Below are positions 17,768 through 26,950 of a stretch of DNA of 64,000 nt, piece by piece. The translations under genes and the position numbers were made by a program. Source of the DNA: Micromonospora carbonacea (GTDB lineage: Bacteria > Actinomycetota > Actinomycetes > Mycobacteriales > Micromonosporaceae); the NCBI RefSeq assembly GCF_014205165.1, contig NZ_JACHMZ010000001.1, positions 7,422,501 through 7,486,500 on the forward strand. The letters are read 5' to 3'. How positions within the stretch are numbered: position 1 is the first letter of the stretch; every line of letters begins with the position of its first letter. The notes under the pieces were generated by a model that was not told where the DNA came from, did no database searches, and saw nothing but the letters and a program-made list of their open reading frames with translations.

Positions 17768-18080
17768 GGAGTCCCCCTCGATAAGCGGCCGTCACTGGCA
17801 ATCCTAGAAGAAGAACAGGTCGGCGAACAGTGCCCGACGTGGTCGGTGGGCTCGCGGCCAGCAGCTGGCGGTGCGGGCGTCTCCATTCAGCTAAAGGCCT
17901 GGTACACGCCCGCTAAAGACGCGTTCAACGCGTCTTTCTATTGACCCGGATAATCGTCGACCGGCTTGTGGTGCACAGATTGCCGCGCTATCTTGTGGAC
18001 CCATCGACCGGCATCCTCCCTGCTCGTTCCGTGCCCCGATCTCATGGCCAGAGGATTCGCCTCCTGTCAGCGGAGTTGAG
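17768..18080. promoter_or_regulatory. divergent promoter region between NosA-like and third P450 genes
   Basis: A 313-bp non-coding region, A+T-richer than its neighbours. A weak rightward promoter can be drawn as TTGTGG (17966-17971), 17 nt, TATCTT (17989-17994). It contains the perfect dyad listed separately. I see no other feature in it. Confidence 0.45.
17915..17937. promoter_or_regulatory. perfect 11-bp dyad, probable operator
   Basis: Arms AAAGACGCGTT and AACGCGTCTTT around a single C give a 23-bp perfect palindrome. It lies in a divergent intergenic region about 145 bp from either start. That placement and the near-zero spacer fit a homodimeric repressor or activator site better than a terminator. 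As RNA it could form a GC stem followed by TTTCT, so a terminator or attenuator remains possible. Confidence 0.5.
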
Positions 18081-19442
18081 ATGAACACCGAAACGGAAAG
18101 AACCCTAGCCGACGGCGGCACCCCGGAAACCGCCACTCCGGGGTCGCCGGTGGACCCGACGCCGGCGTATCCGTTCGCGCCCGAGTGCCCCTTCCGGCTC
18201 CCGCCGGAGCTGGCCCGCCTACGCCGCGAGGCACCGGTCGCGCGGGTCCGACTCGCCACCGGCACGCCGGCATACCTGGTCAGCAGCTACCAGCATGTCC
18301 GGCAGGTGCTGACCGACGAGCGGTTCAGCCGACGGCCGGTGCGGGCCCGGGCCGTCGACGGCCAGCTGGGCAGACCGCCCGAGGGTCAACGGGGCGGACC
18401 ACCCGAGGGTCGGCCGGGCGGGCCTGACGCTGGCCGGCCGGGTGGGCCGCCCGCCGGCCCTCCCCGTCCCGCCGCGCCCGCCTTCGACTTCGGCCTGTCG
18501 GTCGCCGACCCGGCGGACCACGCCCGCTGGCGGCGGCACGTCAACCAGGTGTTCAACGCTCGGCAGGCCGAAGCCATGCGGCCCCGGGTCGCGCAGCTCG
18601 TCGAGAACCTGCTCGACGAGCTGGCCGGCGTCCCGCAGCCGGTGGACCTGATGGAGCACTTCGCCTTCCAGCTGCCGCTGCGAGTGTTGTGCGCCCTGTT
18701 CGAGGTGCCGGACGACCTCCGCCCCGCCTTCGAGGAATGGGCGGCGTCGTTGCGGGCGAGTGGCGCGTCGATGGCGGCTTTCGGCGCTGTGATGTCCGGC
18801 CTGCACCGCGCCGCCGTCGAGCTGGTCGCCGCCCGGCGTGCCCGACCCGGCGACGGCCCGCTGTCCCAGCTGATCCGGCAGCCGGGCGCGCTGTCCGATG
18901 ACGACCTGGTCTCCACCGTGCTCCTGCTGGCGATCGCCGGCTACGAGACCGTGGCGACCCAGCTCGGCAACGGGCTGCTCGCGCTGTTCCAGCATCCCGC
19001 CGAGCTGGCCCGGTTGCGGTCGGGCGAGCAGCCGTCCGACGACGCCGTCGAGGAGATCCTCCGCTATGCCCAGGCCAGCACCGGCTTCGCCGGCATGGTG
19101 TACGCCACCTGCGACGTCACCGTCGCTGACGTCGTGATCCCGGCCGGGGCGGCGGTGTTCGTGTCGATCGACTCGGCGGGGCGCGACGAGCTGCGGCTGC
19201 CGGATCCCGAGTCGTTCGACCTCTCCCGTGGGTCGGTCAACAGCCATCTCGCGTTCGGGGTCGGTGCCCACTTCTGCCTGGGCGCGCCGCTGGCCCGGGT
19301 CGAGCTGCAGGAGTCCCTCGGCCGGCTGTTCGCCCGGTTCCCCGACCTCGCGCTGGCCACCCCGGTGGCTGACGTGGTCATGGTCAGCAACCGGTTCAAC
19401 CGGCGACCGGCCCGGCTCGACGTGCGGCTGCGGGCCGACTGA
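18081..19442 (+). CDS. cytochrome P450 with repeat insertion (thiopeptide tailoring)
   Basis: A 453-residue P450, about 45 residues longer than usual. Catalytic motifs are intact: LLLAIAGYET (I-helix), EEILRY (ExxR) and FGVGAHFCLGAPLAR (heme loop). The extra length is a Gly/Pro/Arg-rich insertion at about residues 92-134, in the B-C loop region that normally covers the active site, made of 8-residue tandem units. The gene stands alone between a divergent promoter and a strong terminator, and is flanked by thiopeptide genes. Nocathiacin clusters carry P450s beyond NosB/NosC for indole N-hydroxylation and an extra ether bridge, so one of these is a reasonable guess. Start ATG 18081 has GGAG upstream. 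Confidence 0.85.
   Translation: MNTETERTLADGGTPETATPGSPVDPTPAYPFAPECPFRLPPELARLRREAPVARVRLATGTPAYLVSSYQHVRQVLTDERFSRRPVRARAVDGQLGRPPEGQRGGPPEGRPGGPDAGRPGGPPAGPPRPAAPAFDFGLSVADPADHARWRRHVNQVFNARQAEAMRPRVAQLVENLLDELAGVPQPVDLMEHFAFQLPLRVLCALFEVPDDLRPAFEEWAASLRASGASMAAFGAVMSGLHRAAVELVAARRARPGDGPLSQLIRQPGALSDDDLVSTVLLLAIAGYETVATQLGNGLLALFQHPAELARLRSGEQPSDDAVEEILRYAQASTGFAGMVYATCDVTVADVVIPAGAAVFVSIDSAGRDELRLPDPESFDLSRGSVNSHLAFGVGAHFCLGAPLARVELQESLGRLFARFPDLALATPVADVVMVSNRFNRRPARLDVRLRAD
18369..18464 (+). repeat. four 24-bp tandem repeats inside the P450 gene
   Basis: Four degenerate, in-frame 24-bp units encode GRPPEGQR, GGPPEGRP, GGPDAGRP and GGPPAGPP (residues 97-128). Units 1 and 2 share the run CCCGAGGGTC. 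The array is a coding minisatellite that probably forms a flexible loop. Confidence 0.85.
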
Positions 19443-19456
19443 ATTGGGCGGACGCG

Positions 19457-19503
19457 GCGGGTCCCCGCCCGACCGTCCGGGTGGACGGCGGACGGGGACC
19501 CGC
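19457..19503. terminator. compound hairpin terminator between convergent genes
   Basis: Outer stem GCGGGTCCCCG (19457-19467) / CGGGGACCCGC (19493-19503), 11 perfect pairs. An inner stem CCGTCC (19473-19478) / GGACGG (19483-19488) has a GGGT loop. It sits in the 74-bp gap between the third P450 and the leftward glycosylation operon, so it can serve both. There is no U tract, as is common in high-GC actinomycetes. Confidence 0.75.
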
Positions 19504-19516
19504 GGTGGAGGACCCG

Positions 19517-20353
19517 TCAGGATTCCTTGCGCCAGTAGACTCCGCACCGGTCGATGGTGAACAGGTCCGGCTCCGGCGTGCCGGAGGCCTTCAGGTAGTC
19601 GTGCACGGCCTGCCGGCACTCGTCCAGGAAGTGGTAGTCGTCCACGATGACGTAGCCGCCGGGCGAGACCCGGGGATACAGGTGCTCCAGGGTGGCGTGG
19701 GTGGAGTCGTAGAGGTCGTTGTCCACCCGCAGGATCGCCAGCCTCCGCACCGGCGCCGTGGGCAGCGTCTCGGCGAGCCACCCGGGCAGCAACTGAACCT
19801 GGTCGTCGAGCAGGCCGTAGCGGCGGAAGTTCTCCCGTACGTCGTCCTCCGAACCGCCCCGGAGGAACAGCGCCTTCATCGCCTCGGCGGCCTGCCGGCG
19901 GCCGTGGTCAGCCCCGGCGGCCAACTCCGGGTAGACGTCCTTGAGCTGGTAGCGGGCCTCGGCGGGCGGCTCCGGGAACCCCTGGAACGAGTCGGCGAGC
20001 CACACCCGGCGGTCCGTGACACCGTGTGCCCTGAGCACGCCGCGCAGGAAGATCATGGCGCCGCCGCGGCCGACGCCGGCTTCTAGGAAGTCCCCAGGTA
20101 CGCCGTCGCGCAGCACCCGCTCGGTGAGTTCGCGCAGGTTGTCGAGCCGGGCGAAGCCGACCATCGTGTGCGCCTGGCTCGGGCAGTCGAGCCCCTCGAC
20201 GCGGGCGTCGAGACCGAACGGGACCTGCGGTGCCCACGGCGGGGAGATCGGCGGGTCCTGGTAGATCACGTTCGTCACGCACCGCTTGAGCAGGTCCAGG
20301 TAGAGCTGGACTGCGCTGTCGCGGGGCGGGTCTGGGCGTACGGAATCTGTCAC
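19517..20353 (-). CDS. TylF/MycF-type sugar O-methyltransferase
   Basis: A 278-residue SAM-dependent methyltransferase of the macrocin O-methyltransferase family. Typical stretches are GDFLEAGVGRGGAMIFLRGVL (SAM site), WLADSFQGFPEP, and the metal/catalytic ILRVDNDLYDSTHATLEHLYP followed by VIVDDYHFLDECRQAV. Family members methylate hydroxyls of deoxysugars attached to macrolides. It is the last gene of the leftward glycosylation operon, so it should methylate the thiopeptide's sugar. Start GTG 20353 with AGAGGA upstream. Confidence 0.85.
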   Translation of the reverse strand: MTDSVRPDPPRDSAVQLYLDLLKRCVTNVIYQDPPISPPWAPQVPFGLDARVEGLDCPSQAHTMVGFARLDNLRELTERVLRDGVPGDFLEAGVGRGGAMIFLRGVLRAHGVTDRRVWLADSFQGFPEPPAEARYQLKDVYPELAAGADHGRRQAAEAMKALFLRGGSEDDVRENFRRYGLLDDQVQLLPGWLAETLPTAPVRRLAILRVDNDLYDSTHATLEHLYPRVSPGGYVIVDDYHFLDECRQAVHDYLKASGTPEPDLFTIDRCGVYWRKES

Positions 20354-20392
20354 GGTCGTGGGTCCTCTCTCGGCGGCGCGGGTCGGGCGGGG

Positions 20393-21340
20393 TCAGCCGG
20401 CGCGGCGGAGGCCGTTCGGCGCGGTCCAGTGCTCGCCCTCGGTCTTGATGAACCAGTCGACCGTGTCGGCCAGACCGTCGGACAGGCTCCGCAGGGAGCC
20501 GGGATCGATGCCGATGGCGCGCAGCGTCTCCGCGTCCGCTGTGACGGGCGTCTTCGGGTCCTCGCCGGGACGCATCGGCAGGTCGACGATGGGGACCGGG
20601 TCGAAGCCCCGGTCGACGGCCAGCCCGATCGCGATCTCGGCGAGCTGGCGGATGGTGGCCGACCGGGTGGGACCCACCTCGACCACGTCGACGACCTGCC
20701 CGGCCGCCACGGTCTCCAGGGCGGAGACCAGCGCGCGGGCGACGTCGCCGACCCACACCATGTCCGACACCTGGTGCCCGCCGCCGTACAGCTCCACGGG
20801 CATGCCCGACAGCGCCCGGCACACCACGGCCGGGGTGATCTTCCGAACCTTGCTCGACCCGAACGGCGCGGCCGCGAGCTGTCGCGGCCCGTAGGCGTTG
20901 ACGACCCGGACGCTGCTGATCCGGGTCGCGCGTTCCGCGTTGTACATCCGGACGAACCGCTCGATGGTGGTCTTGGTGATCGAGTACGAGTTGTTCATGG
21001 TGTGGTTGCCCACGCAGATGTAGACGCCGGGCAGGTCGTACTGGGCGACCGCCTCCAGGAAGTTCAGGCCGCCGAGGACGTTGATCTCGGCGGCGGGGCG
21101 CGGGTTGCTGATCGTCTCCTGGGTGCCGAGCACCGCGGCCAGGTGGACGACGGCGTCGCAGTGCGCGGCCAACTCGACCATGGCGGTGGCGTCCCGGACG
21201 TCGCCGAGCATCACCTCCCACGGCGGGGCCGACGCCCGGCGTTGACGGTCGAAGGCCACGGGCTCGTGGCCCCGCTGGGCCAGCTCCTCGCAGACGTACG
21301 TGCCGATGAATCCACAACCTCCGGTCACACCGACCTTCAT
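20393..21340 (-). CDS. NDP-sugar epimerase/dehydratase (extended SDR)
   Basis: A 315-residue extended short-chain dehydrogenase/reductase. The NAD-binding GGCGFIG is at the N-terminus, the catalytic pair Tyr/Lys is in SYSITK, and RVVNAYGPRQ is typical of NDP-sugar epimerases, 4,6-dehydratases and reductases. ATG 21340 is the start: the upstream in-frame GTG (21355) overlaps the AAAGGA ribosome-binding site. It should modify the nucleotide sugar used by the neighbouring glycosyltransferase. No nucleotidyltransferase, 2,3-dehydratase or aminotransferase accompanies it, so the sugar cannot be the amino-deoxy sugar of nocathiacin unless genes lie elsewhere. Confidence 0.8.
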   Translation of the reverse strand: MKVGVTGGCGFIGTYVCEELAQRGHEPVAFDRQRRASAPPWEVMLGDVRDATAMVELAAHCDAVVHLAAVLGTQETISNPRPAAEINVLGGLNFLEAVAQYDLPGVYICVGNHTMNNSYSITKTTIERFVRMYNAERATRISSVRVVNAYGPRQLAAAPFGSSKVRKITPAVVCRALSGMPVELYGGGHQVSDMVWVGDVARALVSALETVAAGQVVDVVEVGPTRSATIRQLAEIAIGLAVDRGFDPVPIVDLPMRPGEDPKTPVTADAETLRAIGIDPGSLRSLSDGLADTVDWFIKTEGEHWTAPNGLRRAG

Positions 21341-21388
21341 GGCAGTCCTTTCCACACTCGACGGTTGCTCACGGCCGAACGGGTTCGA

Positions 21389-22585
21389 TCACCGAGCCGC
21401 GGCCGCGACGAACGACCGCAGGTCGGCGGCCATACGGTCCAGCGGTGGCAGGGCCCGCATCCGGCGGCGCAGGTCCGCGGCGCGGGTCCGGTATCCGGGA
21501 TCGCGCAGGACCGTGGTCATCGCCGCGCCGAGCGCCGCCGCGGTCACGGCGTCGGCGTCCAGCTCCACGGCCACCCCGAGCCGGGCCAGCCGCGCGGCGC
21601 TGGCGGGATGGTCGCCGAACAGGGGCAGGGCCACCATGGGTACGCCGGAGTCGATGGCCTCCCGGACACCGTTGAACCCGCCGTGGGTGATGAACAGGTC
21701 GCAGGACGGCAGGAGCTGGCGCTGCGGGACGAACGACTCCAGCCGGACGTTGGCCGCCCGCGTCCCGTCCCAACCGTCCGGGTCGTGCCCCGACCCGATC
21801 GCCACCACGGCCCGCACCGGAAGCTGCCCCAGCGCCTCGACGGCGGCGTCGAGCAGGCTCGCGGCCCTCGGGTCGAAGCGGGGCGCGTTCATGCCCAGGC
21901 TCATCAGCACGAGGGGTTCCTCACCGTCGGGCCCGGAGACGCCGGCGGCTGCCGCCCGGTCGACCTGTTCGTCCTCGGTGGCCGGGCGGTAGTAGGTGGC
22001 GCTGGGCCAGCGCAGCTCCGCAGGGTAGAAGATGTCCGGCACCAGCCCCACCCGGAACGGCCGTGCCGGGTGCCAGGGGTCGTCGACGGCGGGCAGGTCG
22101 AACTCGGCCCGCAGCCGGTTGAGTTCGTCCAGGGCGCCGGGCCGGGAGCACGGCGACAGCGGCGCGATGTCCACCGTGGCGTACGGCACCCCGAGGGTCT
22201 CGGCCGCCAGGTAGCCACCCAGCTCGGTGCACTCCCGCAGGACGCAGGTGGGCTGCCACCGGCGCAGCAGCTCGACGACCTCGGCCGCCTGCCGACCGGT
22301 GTGCGGAGTGATGAAGGGGTGGGCGGACGCGGGCGACCTCCCGCCGCCGACCGGACGCGGGGCCACCGGAGCCTGCGCGGCGGCGGCCCGGGCACTGAGC
22401 AGCTCGTCTATCGTCTGCATGCTCGGCACGGTCAGCGCGGGGAACCCCGCCGCCTCGATCAGGTCGGTGACCCCGGGCCCCGACACGACGGCCACCTCGT
22501 AGCCGGCGTGTCGGGCGGCGCGGGCCGCCGCCAGGGCGCCGACCAGGTGGCTCGGGTTCGGGTGGGTGGTGACGGCGACGCGCAT
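21389..22585 (-). CDS. GT1-family glycosyltransferase
   Basis: A 398-residue GT-B glycosyltransferase of the antibiotic UGT type. The N-terminal domain begins MRVAVTTHPNPSHLVGAL. The C-terminal nucleotide-sugar site is ITHGGFNGVREAIDSGVPMV. It lies one nucleotide after the upstream methyltransferase gene in the same operon. It probably glycosylates the hydroxylated Glu6 (as in nocathiacin) or another oxygen introduced by a P450. It is the only glycosyltransferase in the window, so a single sugar is expected. Confidence 0.85.
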   Translation of the reverse strand: MRVAVTTHPNPSHLVGALAAARAARHAGYEVAVVSGPGVTDLIEAAGFPALTVPSMQTIDELLSARAAAAQAPVAPRPVGGGRSPASAHPFITPHTGRQAAEVVELLRRWQPTCVLRECTELGGYLAAETLGVPYATVDIAPLSPCSRPGALDELNRLRAEFDLPAVDDPWHPARPFRVGLVPDIFYPAELRWPSATYYRPATEDEQVDRAAAAGVSGPDGEEPLVLMSLGMNAPRFDPRAASLLDAAVEALGQLPVRAVVAIGSGHDPDGWDGTRAANVRLESFVPQRQLLPSCDLFITHGGFNGVREAIDSGVPMVALPLFGDHPASAARLARLGVAVELDADAVTAAALGAAMTTVLRDPGYRTRAADLRRRMRALPPLDRMAADLRSFVAAAAR

Positions 22586-22586
22586 G

Positions 22587-23426
22587 TCAGAACCCGACCA
22601 GCTGGGGTGCCGGCGCGGCCCCGCCGCCGGAGTAGAGCTTCGAGTAGACCGCCCGCAGGCCGGTGTTGTAGCGCTGCCAGGCGTCCGGCGTCATCGTGAC
22701 GTTGGCTGCGGTGTGCCGGCCGAGCCGGAGCGTGGCCTTGGCCTCGATGCCCGGACGGGCCGCCACCGCCTCCGCCACCTCGCCGGCCGTGAGGCCCGCC
22801 GGGTCCCAGGTGGCATAGAACTTGCCCTTGGTGAAGGCCAACGGGATCAGCTCCCCCGTCAGGTACTGCTCCCACAGTGCCATCGCCACACCCGGGATGT
22901 GGGCGCTCGACCAGTCGTCGACCACCACCACCCCGGCAGGGCCGAGGACTCGGCGGGCCGTCTCCAGATCGGCGCGGGCCACCCCGTAGGTGTGCCCACC
23001 GTCGATGTGGACGAGCCGGCACGAGCCCGCTGGCACCGCTTCCGCCAGCCCCTCGGACGGCCTGACGTGCATTCGCGGTAACCGGTCGTGGAACCGCAGG
23101 TAGTTCTTTTCGAAGTCGGCCTGGCACAGGTCGGGATAGAATGCCGTGTTCTCCTGCTCGTTCTCGCCGCTCATCCGCGTGCCGGAATCGAAGATGTCGC
23201 AGACGGACAACGATTCATCCGGGCCGGGGAAGAATCCCAGCAGAATGGCGCTCTTGCCTTTGTAGGCGCCGATCTCCAGGACGTCGCCACGAAATCCCCG
23301 TCCCAGCTGGAGATCGTTGAGGACGCTGAGCAGGTGGGCGTCGGTGGGGTAGAGCCACCCTTCCACGTCGTCCCGGCCGGGATCGCCAACGAATTCGAGG
23401 TAGTCGGCCAGAGTCATGTCAGCCAC
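22587..23426 (-). CDS. class I SAM methyltransferase (second sugar O-methyltransferase candidate)
   Basis: A 279-residue methyltransferase of the Methyltransf_24/TylF-like group. It shows GDVLEIGAYKGKSAILLGFF (SAM site), SVCDIF, and VHIDGGHTYGVARADLE with a following VVVDDW (metal-binding Asp residues). It is only distantly like the other methyltransferase in this operon, so the two probably act on different hydroxyls. Start GTG 23426 is favoured by AGAGGA 5-6 nt upstream over ATG 23417. First gene of the leftward glycosylation operon, reading from the promoter at about 23.55 kb. Confidence 0.75.
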   Translation of the reverse strand: MADMTLADYLEFVGDPGRDDVEGWLYPTDAHLLSVLNDLQLGRGFRGDVLEIGAYKGKSAILLGFFPGPDESLSVCDIFDSGTRMSGENEQENTAFYPDLCQADFEKNYLRFHDRLPRMHVRPSEGLAEAVPAGSCRLVHIDGGHTYGVARADLETARRVLGPAGVVVVDDWSSAHIPGVAMALWEQYLTGELIPLAFTKGKFYATWDPAGLTAGEVAEAVAARPGIEAKATLRLGRHTAANVTMTPDAWQRYNTGLRAVYSKLYSGGGAAPAPQLVGF

Positions 23427-23530
23427 TCGGTTCCTCTCACGAACGGATGATGGGCGAAGTGCCGGGACGTCGATCTCAGTCGTTCGATGTGGCGCCGGGA
23501 ACGGCGGTGGAACGGTCAGGTGTGCGGGCG

Positions 23531-23560
23531 AGCCTAGGATCGCGCTCAGTTATATGTCAA
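23531..23560 (-). promoter_or_regulatory. promoter of the glycosylation operon
   Basis: Read on the minus strand: TTGACA (23560-23555), 18 nt, TAGGCT (23536-23531). This is a classic actinomycete housekeeping-sigma promoter. It lies about 105 nt upstream of the first methyltransferase gene. The rest of the 338-bp intergenic stretch (23427-23764) shows nothing else that I can support. Confidence 0.65.
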
Positions 23561-23764
23561 CCGGCGTCTATTCTTTGGCTGGTACTCCAGTGCGTTTCGA
23601 CCGCTCCTTGAGTGAGATTGTGGCGAGCGGCCGGGGCGGGTGCCTGCCGGGTGTCCACCCGGCGAACGCGAAAGCCTGGCCGAAGTCGCGACTACCCTGG
23701 GGCCCGCCGACGAGTTTGCGATGATGCGTCGGTCTACCTCTTGACTCGTGAAGGGAGCACGCCG

Positions 23765-24379
23765 ATGGCAAAGGTCATCTCCACACTCTTCATCTCCGCC
23801 GACGGGGTGGCCGAGATCGATCCCGACTGGCACATGCCGTACTTCGACGAGAACATGGGCCGCGCCGTCGGCGAGGACTACGACGCCGCCGACGTGCTGC
23901 TCATCGGCCGCGAGACCTACGACAGCTTCGCCGGGGCCTGGCCCGACCGCGAGGCCGCGGGCGGCGACGACGCGCCGTTCGCCAAGCAGCTCGGGGACAT
24001 GCGCAAGGTGGTCGTCTCCCGTCAGCCGCTGGAGTTCTCCTGGCGCAACTCGGAGCTGGTCGACGGCGACCTCCTCGATGCGGTCGCCGCCCTCAAGGCC
24101 GACGCCGGCATCCGGGGCATCCTCGTCCCCGGGTCGATCTCCGTGGTGCAGCAGCTCCTCGCCGCGGGGCTGGTCGACGAGCTGCGGCTGCTGGTGCATC
24201 CGGTGGCGGCGCGCAAGGGGCGCAGGCTGTTCGACGAGGGCGACGCGCCGTACCACCTGAGGGTGACGGCGACGGAGGCGTATCCGACCGGCGTGCTCCG
24301 GGTGATCTACGCCCCGACCACGACGCCCGGGAAGGTCGGCTACGACGAGGTCAAGGAGCAGGTGCCCGCCGGGAGGTAG
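23765..24379 (+). CDS. dihydrofolate reductase-fold protein (RibD C-terminal family)
   Basis: A 204-residue protein of the DHFR-like RibD_C family (FISADGVAEIDPDW, VLLIGRETYDSFAGAWPDR, GILVPGSISVVQQLLAAGLVDEL). Such small proteins are common in actinomycetes and mostly uncharacterised NADPH reductases. ATG 23765 has GAAGGGAG upstream; the longer frame into the spacer is not credible. It sits between the glycosylation operon and the resistance gene and converges on the latter with a 16-bp gap. A role in the thiopeptide pathway is possible but unsupported. Confidence 0.75.
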   Translation: MAKVISTLFISADGVAEIDPDWHMPYFDENMGRAVGEDYDAADVLLIGRETYDSFAGAWPDREAAGGDDAPFAKQLGDMRKVVVSRQPLEFSWRNSELVDGDLLDAVAALKADAGIRGILVPGSISVVQQLLAAGLVDELRLLVHPVAARKGRRLFDEGDAPYHLRVTATEAYPTGVLRVIYAPTTTPGKVGYDEVKEQVPAGR

Positions 24380-24395
24380 CGCGGACGGGGCGCGG

Positions 24396-25328
<933 letters not shown>

Positions 25329-25433
25329 ACAGAGCCGTGATCGGCCCCCGTCCGTGATGGACCGGCGCGGGTCCGCCGCCGGTCACGCCGGTGCCGCCGA
25401 GTCGCTTGCGTCGGGCGTCCACCGCCACTAACG

Positions 25434-25451
25434 TACAACCATATGGTTGTA
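25434..25451. promoter_or_regulatory. ArsR operator overlapping the start codon
   Basis: Perfect 18-bp palindrome TACAACCATATGGTTGTA. The ATG of the ArsR gene (25443-25445) lies inside its second half. A TAACGT box (25429-25434) could be the -10 of a nearly leaderless promoter. Binding here would block both transcription start and ribosome access, giving tight autoregulation. Confidence 0.75.
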
Positions 25452-25775
25452 GAAGTGGTGACCGGGGAGCCTGCCGACCGCATCTTCCACGCCCTCGCGG
25501 ACGCCACCCGGCGCGACATCGTCGCCCGGGTCATCCGCCACGCGGAGTCCGTCTCGGCGCTCGCCCGGCACTACCCGATGAGCTTCGCGGCCGTGCAGAA
25601 GCACGTCGCGGTGCTCGAACGGGCCTCGCTCGTGACGAAGGAGAGGCGGGGGAGGGAGCAGATCGTGCACGCGGACATGACCGTGCTCCGCCGGGCCGCC
25701 CGGCTCCTCGAGGCGTACGAGGAGATCTGGCGGGAACGTGTGGCCCGCATCGACCAGCTGATCGCCGAAGACTGA
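25443..25775 (+). CDS. ArsR-family transcriptional regulator
   Basis: A 110-residue winged-helix repressor (RIFHALADATRRDIVARVIR, SVSALARHYPMSFAAVQKHVAVLERASLV). It lacks cysteine pairs, so it is not a metal sensor of the classic type. It belongs to the group paired with SRPBCC/AHSA1 proteins, and such a gene follows 16 nt downstream. The start codon lies inside its own presumed operator. Confidence 0.9.
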   Translation: MVVEVVTGEPADRIFHALADATRRDIVARVIRHAESVSALARHYPMSFAAVQKHVAVLERASLVTKERRGREQIVHADMTVLRRAARLLEAYEEIWRERVARIDQLIAED

Positions 25776-25791
25776 GAGAGGGAACCGAACC

Positions 25792-26286
25792 ATGCCCGTG
25801 ACGAGCATCCAGAAGGACGTCGAGGCGTTGACCCTGACCTTCGTCGCCGAGTTCGACGCCGGGGTCGAGCGCGTGTGGCAGGTGTGGGCGGACGCCCGCC
25901 AGCTGGAGCGGTGGTGGGGACCGCCGACCTGGCCGGCCACGTTCGAGCAGCACGACTTCGTGGTGGGCGGCTGGTCCCACTACTACATGACCGGCCCGGA
26001 GGGGGAGAAGGCCCGCGGCTGGTGGCGGATCACCGCGCTCGACGCGCCGCACCGGCTGGAGTTCGACGACGGCTTCTCGGACGAGCACGGCAACCCGATC
26101 GACGCCGACCGGCCGACCCACGCCGTCGCCACGCTGACGGCCGACGGCGCGCGCACCCGGCTGACGCTGGTCACCCGGTTCGTCGACGCCGACCAGCTTG
26201 AGCGGATGGTGAACATGGGCATGGAGGAGGGGCTCCGCGAGGCCCTGGGCCAGATCGACGGCCTGCTCGGCGACACCGGGCGCTGA
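25792..26286 (+). CDS. SRPBCC (AHSA1-like) protein
   Basis: A 164-residue START/Bet v1-fold protein of the Aha1 C-terminal-like family (FDAGVERVWQVWADARQLERWWGPP is the signature N-terminus; QIDGLLG at the C-terminus). Start ATG 25792 follows AGAGAGGGAA. Paired with the ArsR regulator as in many actinomycetes; the ligand is unknown. It converges on the AraC gene over an 85-bp gap that holds only a weak inverted repeat. Confidence 0.88.
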   Translation: MPVTSIQKDVEALTLTFVAEFDAGVERVWQVWADARQLERWWGPPTWPATFEQHDFVVGGWSHYYMTGPEGEKARGWWRITALDAPHRLEFDDGFSDEHGNPIDADRPTHAVATLTADGARTRLTLVTRFVDADQLERMVNMGMEEGLREALGQIDGLLGDTGR

Positions 26287-26371
26287 CCCGGCCCGGTGGG
26301 GCGGTCGGTGTCGCGGTCGCGGGGGAACCGCGTCGGCGTGTCGCCCACCGGAAGCCGCCGGAGCTCCCCGG

Positions 26372-26818
<447 letters not shown>

Positions 26819-26950
26819 TCCAGGATCATGCCACCCCGGCCCGGGCGTCTCCCCGCGACGAAAGGAGAAGCACGGGCGGGGGCCCGGCCGTTCGGCCGGG
26901 CCCCCGTCGTCCGCGTCACACCGATCCTCCGGTGGCCGGCGGTCGCCGGG

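Noticed and set aside
23427..23764. Short plus-strand frames in the spacer before the DHFR-like gene
   Set aside because: No ribosome-binding site or product; they run across the leftward TTGACA-N18-TAGGCT promoter.
26293..26351. Inverted repeat CCGGTGGGGCG / CGCCCACCGG between the SRPBCC and AraC genes
   Set aside because: One bulge and a 38-nt loop; too weak to call a terminator.
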